Part shown: positions 58,272 through 64,000 of the stretch, one piece after another
How positions within the stretch are numbered: the stretch's first letter is position 1
Layout: each line of letters opens with the position of its first letter
NCBI GenBank assembly: GCA_037176725.1
Contig: JAZBRS010000026.1
Location: 151,291,501-151,355,500 of the forward strand
DNA length: 64,000 nucleotides
DNA from: Posidonia oceanica
Lineage: Eukaryota > Streptophyta > Magnoliopsida > Alismatales > Posidoniaceae
Direction: 5' to 3'
Translations under genes and position numbers: made by a program
The notes under the pieces: generated by a model
Database searches by the model: none
What the model was told of the DNA's origin: nothing
Seen by the model: only the letters and a program-made list of their open reading frames with translations

Positions 58272-59442
58272 GCGATGTGTATAGTCCCTAACCCAAACTG
58301 GCCTACACCGACTGACTCGACTTGATGGACTAATGAATCCTAAATTAGATGAGAATCTAGATTGATGAGAGGATACCTAAATCTAAAGATAGACGAGGGA
58401 CGAATGGACGCAAACCCTAATCTAATCACACAAGGCAAAAAAAAAAAATCTTAACTCTAAGGTTGACCTAGAAATCTAGATACCTCCTAACTTTAAAGTT
58501 GGCTTTCAAGATTATCAAACTCAAAAATCCCTAACCTAGTTGGCTAGGTAAGTAGAGGAATGTGGGAAGCTCCCCATGCTTTTGCAACAGACCTAATTAG
58601 AGAACCACATTCCTTTTAAGGCGTAGCCTTGTAAACCACTTGCCTAGACACCAAAAAGGTAAAAAAATTCCAAATTTGATTCTCTATTAAGCTTCCTTTC
58701 CTAATCGAGGTTGAAACCCTAGGGGCCGATGTCTAATCAATTTTAAATTAAGCTCAAGGTCAATGCAATATGTGGTTGCTTGTTTGTGGGCCAAGGAAGG
58801 GTGATGAAATCCCCCCTTATCTTGATTAGGTTTTGCCCTTAAAAATCTATTAATATGAGATGCAACAACCAATTTTGCAACAGACAAGTAGTGGAATCCT
58901 AAATCTATATGCTCTCTAATGCACAAAAAAAAAAAGACTCACCTTGATTCTCCAGCAATCACCAACAATTAATAAAATTAACTGAAAATAAATACTGATA
59001 AATCAATAAACATGCAATCCTATATGATGAATAACTTAAACAGGCAAGTATAGGTTTCTAATCTTGTAATGCAGGATTTTCTTTAATGTTCAAGTTGCAT
59101 GTATTTTAAATTAATGATTAGAGAATAATATTAGAAAATAATTGCAGATATATATTGAAAAAGTCAAAACAAACTAACCTGCAAAAATTGATAATATTTA
59201 CCAAAAATATGAGCACCTCCTAGGCGTCCGTAAAGTAGTGAAATGCTTCAAAATTCTTCCTACGTGCTCCTTTTCTCTTATGTTATTTCCAGCATTTTTA
59301 AATATCCAAAACCAAAATCTCGCACTACAAACACGACTCAAAACAGACTTTTGATGCACGACTTGACACAACGACAACTGCGTATACTTAAATTAAAACT
59401 AATCTGAATAATCACAATCAAAACTAAAAAAAATACAACGAG
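58272..59442 (-). other. Untranslated leader of element D
   Basis: About 1.2 kb between primer-binding site and gag start, without recognisable genes. Poly-A runs occur at 58438-58449 and 58925-58936. Confidence 0.7.
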
Positions 59443-59460
59443 TCCCGGGCAACGCTGCCA
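59443..59460 (-). other. Primer-binding site of element D (tRNA-Asp-like)
   Basis: TGGCAGCGTTGCCCGGGA on the minus strand, six bases after the 5' LTR end. It agrees at 15 of 18 positions with TGGCGCCGTTGCCGGGGA, the tRNA-Asp site used by Athila and related elements. Confidence 0.75.
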
Positions 59461-59466
59461 AAAACT

Positions 59467-60739
59467 TGATGTGAATTTTAAATAACCGCAAGTGCACGGC
59501 GTACTATGTAGTACGTATGCAAGTACGGGTCGATCCCACAGAGACCCGAGACTTTCAAATCTTTGATTGTGAAAATCAAATTAGAAAATTAAAAGAGATG
59601 ATGACGGATTCTATCTAAAGTTAATTACGAAGAAGGAACCACAAAGAGAATATCAATAGTAAAAAGCACATCTAGAGTTTCTATCCATTAGATCGTAATG
59701 GATCATGTAAATATCTAGTTCATCTCGTCTTTTACAACAAGTTCTAACTATCAAGGATTATTATCAAACAAGAATAATGCATGAAGATGAAACACCTACT
59801 ATGCAATATCAAGATCTAACATGTCAATAACGAGAATAAACCATAAAGAAGCATTATTTTATGATGATCTATCAAGATGCATGTTTGCATAATAAACCAA
59901 GATAATGAGATATATGAAACGTTTCTTATTTCTAAACAACAATCATTAAGTATAGACCATGAGAATACGTGACTAACAATGATCTATCAAAATATAATTG
60001 CAAAAGTAGATAATAAAAAAGAGACAATGATCATGAAGCATAGAAGACGAGACGAGATTAAATATTGCAATCATGTCCTAAATCTAACTTCAAGAACCCT
60101 AGATGTAAAGAGTGGTTTAGCCTAACATGGCAATGGAAAGAAACATGCAAGAAATTAAAGGAACATTAAGAGACAACATGATTAAAATAAAATGAGAATT
60201 TTTATTAATTAAAACCTGGAAGCTACACCAATTGAGAGTCCTCCACTGATGCAAGAGAGGAAGAAGGCCTCAGAGATGAAGTATACAAAGTAGAAGCTGA
60301 TGAAATACATAGAGAATCCCCATATTTATAGACATGAATAGGGGTTACATCTTTTTTAAATTTAAATCACAAATATAGATAATATCTTCAATTTAAAAGA
60401 TATCCCTTGATTTTAGGAATTCTCTCAATAATAGGAAGGGCCACCAACCACCACCAATTTTGGTTGCTTGTTGAGAATATTGTGCACATCTAGAATCCAT
60501 TTGAATTTGATATGTGATGCACAAATTGAATCTTTAATTGGAGCCTAGTTGGATTGGGATTTCTTCCCTAGTTTGCAACATAATTGATCTTTTCATCTTT
60601 TCTTTCCTCTTTTATCTGCATTTGCTTGTAATAGTTCAGGTTCCTGCAAAATTAACTAAAAACACCACGAGTCTCATTATTTATATACAATAATCAATAA
60701 ATATGAGGAATAAAATATGTATGAATTATGTATTCATCA
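59467..60739 (-). repeat. 5' LTR of element D
   Basis: On the element strand it starts TGATGAATAC at 60739 and ends TTCACATCA at 59467. It is 1273 bp, the same length as its partner at 48933-50205. Four of the 16 differences cluster within eight bases near 60670. Confidence 0.92.
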
Positions 60740-60744
60740 ACGGC

Positions 60745-61835
60745 CTGGTGAGACCGGACCATGAGGGCTCCGGTGGGTTGACGTCGGGCGCCAGGGGCTC
60801 CGGCTAGAGGCTCTGTTAGCCGACGGGGTGCGCTGTCTGGGATGGCAGTTGACTAGTGGCAACAAGTGCCTTGGTCCGACGATCGCTCTGGCTTGCTTAT
60901 GACCAATTTCGTTAATTTTTCAATTTCTGTGCCAGTTTTGCCAATACTGTAATATTCCACATCTTTGCCATATATATGCTATTTTTGCAATACTGACTTT
61001 GTTATATTTCTTGGATACTTGCCATATCCTGCCATTTTTACAATATTCTTGAAAATTTTGCAATAATTCTGTAATTTGCCATGCTCCTGCAAATTTTACG
61101 GTTGTTCTGCATTTTTTGCAAAATTTTGTTTTTCCTTGCAATGTTTCTGCAATTTTTGCCATGATGTTTGAATTTTTGTGATAATAACACTGCAATTTTA
61201 CCATGTTCTGCTGTTTTTTTCTTTGCAATATTTTGCAAACTCAACATGACCCTACAACCTTGGATTAATTCCTCAATTTATGCCATGATTCTGCAATTTC
61301 TACAATTTTTCTATAATTTTGCAATAATCTGCAAACTTTACAATAGTTCTGTATTTCTGGCATGTTTCTAGGATAATCTTGCAATTTTTACAACAATTCT
61401 GTATTTCTGGCATGTTTCTAGGATAATCTTGCACCACCCAGAGAAATGCAGTATAGACAGATTTCTATGCTTTGTTTTTGCATGAGATCTTCTGTTTACT
61501 GCTTGATTTGCCAATGGCTTAATGACATGCTGCTTGCTTGTGTGTGTTGACATTCTGAGGCCAGATTAAGCGTGCTTTAGCAATTTGATTTAACTTTCTA
61601 TTACTGCCCCTGCATTCGTGTGCCATGAAATGTTGTTTGACACAATACCTGCATGCCATGCAAAATGCTGTTTGTTTTAGTGTAGCATGTGCCGGGAACA
61701 TATTTGTAATGCCCTTCCTGTCAATCAGCATGTCTGTTTGCAGAACTGTTACCGCTTCCATGCATGTTTTAAATGTGTTTGCCTCCATTTAAGATTTTTC
61801 TATGATATACTCTGAGTCATGACTCTGTTCTGCAG
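60745..61835. other. Region between element D and the mobile-domain gene
   Basis: The first 150 bp are GC-rich and continue the sequence left of element D. From 60910 to 61440 the sequence is a degenerate repeat of TTCTGCAATTTTTGCCAT-like units, including a near-exact 49-bp duplication of TACAATAGTTCTGTATTTCT-like DNA (61340 and 61390). It has no protein. It could be a leader intron of the gene that follows. Confidence 0.5.
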
Positions 61836-64000
61836 TCTGGTCACGGCTCTACTAGTGAGGGCTCCCGGGTGTCACGGGGTGGCCTCTGGCTTGAGGACAG
61901 TGAGCCAGGGTGCTTCCAGCTCTCAGACATCTAGGTTGAGCTATTTGACCTCAAGGACTCTGACCCAGTCGGAGGAGGCTTCTGGCTCGGTGCAGCCAAT
62001 CATTTTGGAGGAGGTACGCTTTGAATTCAGCTCTATTTATTCTGTTCTACCACTGCTTTATTATGTCTGATTTCTAACTTGAACTGTAATTCTGCATGAG
62101 AGGGGGAATTTCACGGGCCATCTGCTTGATCCCGCTCACATTTGTGAGAGGGGCGACTTCCAGGTTAGTATGCCTCCCCGTTTAGCAATTCTCTCATTCT
62201 GATTGCTGGATATCTAACATCAAATGTCTTGTTTGCAGGCTGGGGACGCCACCCAGACGATGAGGTGCCACTAGGTGCCGATGCTGGAGCATTTTCAGCG
62301 GCTGCCGGAGCATCTAGGGGAGTTCCTATTGCACCACAGCCCCTTCGGCAGCTTCCTACGGATTCTTGCCATTCATGGTCACTACCAGTTCTTCCGGGCG
62401 CTGGCGGAGCGGTGGAGGCACGAGACGCATACATTTCATTTCCCGTATGGGGAAATGACGGTGCTACCAGAGCACTGGGCATTGCTGATGGGTCTACGCT
62501 TCGGAGGGGAGCCAATCGTGGGCAAGACGACGCAGGGCTTCGTGATGGTGCCCAGTCTGCTTGGTAGAGTACCCCCGAAGAACAACCGGTCGAAGTGCAG
62601 CTTCCAGTTGTCATGGCTCTGAGGATGGATGGAGGTCTGGCCAGAGCCAGCATCTGGAAAGGTGCAGTCGCAGTTTGTGCTGCGCCATTTCCTGCTAGAG
62701 CTGATCTACCTCATCTTCTATGACGCTTCTGGATATTGCGTGCATGTGGATTGGCTTATCTACCTGGCTGACTTGTAGCGGCTGGATGTATATGACTGGG
62801 GTGGAGCCAGCTACGCTTGGCTGCTCTGCGGTTTGGACGGCGTCGTTCAGCCGGGTCGACGCTCGTACATTGGTTTATATCCTCTGCTTATGGTGAGTGT
62901 CTAATTTTGTCTGTTAAATGCAAATTGCCCATTTAAGACTGTACTGACTGTTTCTGCTTCTCTTGGTAGTACTGGTCGATAGAGCATGTAGTCCGGGGAC
63001 ACTACTTTTACTGGCTACGTCCTGAGCTGCTGCCCCTTCTGTGACAGTGGTGTAAGCCTGACCACAGGCTAGCCTCGGGCGTCTTCAGTTACGAGGCATA
63101 TAGATATTTGCTAGACTTGTTCCGCCTAGAGGATGTAAGTCCGTTTCTTCCTTTGCTTACTTTAAAATTCTTCAAACAATTACCATATCTGCTGGTTTCT
63201 GACTTCGTTTGCTTGTTTGTTGGCTCAAGTCCAACTTCGCCCCTTCGAGGAGTTCAAGGGGCTTGATGGGTTCCTTGGAACTTAGCGCGGGAGCTGAGGG
63301 AGCAGCGACTCAGGTTCTATTGCTTGAAGAAGTCAGCCTACTACCTCCCGGAGCGTGTCCGGCATCAGATGGCCAACGAGTTTTGCATTCGTGTAGCTCC
63401 TCTTGCTGATATGGGATCAAAGGCTTGCACGCTTGGGGTGGCATGATTGGCGACTACTGCGGCTCGTGACCGCCCGTGCCGGTACCTCCTCCATGACATA
63501 GAGCACGAGGAGTACATGGTCTGGTTCCAGTGGGTCAAAAAGTCGTATCTGTTCAAGGAGGGGCTGCGGGAGATGTAGTGCGAGATGTGGTTCAGTGCCG
63601 ACTAGGCCAAGGTATGATGCATCATCTTGGTGTAAGTCTTGTTCTAATATACAACTATTGATAGATGTCTAACAGAATTTCTGTGCCTTCTGCAGGGCTT
63701 CGAGGAGGTTTTCAAGGCCTTCTACGATGACATGAGGGCCAAGGAGGTAAAAACTATTGTAATTAGCTTTAAATTACATTTTCTGCTCTTTACTGGCTCT
63801 AACACCTTTTTCTTTGCAGGCGGTGAGGTGGCGAGCTACCTCGGAGGTTTGCATTTAATTGTTCATAAGAACTGTTGTTTAGCACTGCTTCTCTGTTCTG
63901 ACTTGTCTCTGTTTTCTGCTTTTCAGGGTAGAGAGCCTGCGAGGGAGATGAACATGGCCAACAGTGAGGATTTTACTGTCGAGCATGAGGTGGAGGACAG
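61836..64000 (+). pseudogene. Plant mobile domain (PMD) protein gene, multi-exon, degenerate, 3' end outside
   Basis: Exons with clean GT-AG borders can be followed: 61836-62013, 62101-62163, 62239-62892 (core), 62970-63134, 63230-63611, 63697-63746, 63820-63846 and from 63927. The core reads LAERWRHETHTFHFPYGEMT then LPEHWALLMGLRFGGEPIVG, the hallmark of the plant mobile domain known from MAIN-like proteins and from transposons, followed by VYDWGGASYAWLL. The exons are GC-rich, the introns AT-rich. In-frame stops at 62272, 62620, 62776 and 63042 can each be undone by one C-to-T reversal, and so can three later ones. A frame shift lies near 63280. It is transcribed opposite to the surrounding Tat element C2. 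PMD genes are often transposon passengers, and some are host genes. The stops make a silenced passenger more likely. Confidence 0.75.

Larger units (their letters stand above)
48933..60739 (-). mobile_element. Element D: gag-protease-only Athila-like retrotransposon
   Basis: A complete insertion with perfect 5-bp duplication ACGGC (48928-48932 and 60740-60744). On the minus strand: 5' LTR 60739-59467, primer-binding site 59460-59443, leader, gag-protease frame 58271-50874, polypurine tract 50222-50206, 3' LTR 50205-48933. Both LTRs are 1273 bp and differ at 16 sites by hand count (1.3%), implying roughly half a million years at the usual rate. No reverse transcriptase, RNase H or integrase exists, so it needs helper proteins. 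A solo Tat LTR (51091-55802) interrupts the coding region. Without it and its duplication the element is about 7.1 kb. Confidence 0.92.

Noticed and set aside
48933..60739. Plus-strand orientation for element D (its LTR can also be read as TGTGAATTTT...TTCATCA)
   Set aside because: The primer-binding site (59460), the polypurine tract (50222) and the gag-protease frame all read on the minus strand.
62165..62653. Minus-strand open frame of 162 codons opposite the PMD core
   Set aside because: It is the shadow of the GC-rich PMD exon, and the plus strand carries the recognisable domain and splice sites.

Overview
This window is a transposon-dense stretch of a large flowering-plant nuclear genome. 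The evidence is nested plant LTR retrotransposons of the Ty3/gypsy Tat, Athila and chromovirus types, a Ty1/copia element, an En/Spm (CACTA) DNA transposon, a LINE, a hAT-like MITE, plant-type telomere-like CCCTAAA motifs, and two recognisable plant genes (an AP2/ERF factor and a nuclear gene for mitochondrial ribosomal protein S14). The very GC-rich coding sequence of the S14 gene would suit a monocot, but this is only a hint. By eye, about four fifths of the window is transposon-derived.

Layout. 1-1297 is part of a minus-strand chromovirus-like LTR. 1298-3380 is a fragment (B1) of a Tat-like element. 3381-13009 is the leader of a minus-strand Tat element (C1), split by element A (3454-12711), a young gag-only Ty3/gypsy element with target-site duplication ACATC. 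13010-15629 is the C1 5' LTR. 15630-18538 is a second B fragment (B2: 3' internal region plus LTR). 18539-21778 is a truncated minus-strand Ty1/copia element. 21779-24020 is AT-rich repetitive DNA.

24020-34009 is the gene-bearing island: a frameshifted AP2/ERF gene (24163-24863), an intact minus-strand S14 gene (30293-30592) with a 156-bp tandem duplication in its upstream region, a LINE 3' fragment (31371-32740), and the first exon of an unidentified gene (33924-34009) cut by a CACTA transposon.

34010-43163 is that CACTA element. It carries a 3.8-kb solo LTR, a MITE and a decayed TNP2-type transposase, and its right end is missing. 43164-64000 is best read as the 3' portion of a second minus-strand Tat element (C2): 3' LTR, polypurine tract, a hairpin-rich tandem-repeat zone, then a gene for a plant mobile domain protein running antisense to the element (61836-64000). 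C2 is interrupted by element D (48933-60739, duplication ACGGC), a gag-protease-only Athila-like element. D is itself interrupted by a 4.7-kb solo Tat LTR (51091-55802, duplication GAATG).

Themes. Two young elements (A and D, LTRs about 1% diverged by hand count) lack reverse transcriptase and integrase and have broken gag frames, so they were probably mobilised in trans. Nearly all nonsense codons whose ancestral codon can be guessed, and nearly all LTR differences of A, are C-to-T type changes, as expected for methylated, silenced DNA. The observations I would follow first are the antisense mobile-domain gene inside a Tat element, the hairpin-rich 79-bp and 42-bp arrays beside it, and PBS-like decamers inside LTR ends that match each family's own primer-binding site.
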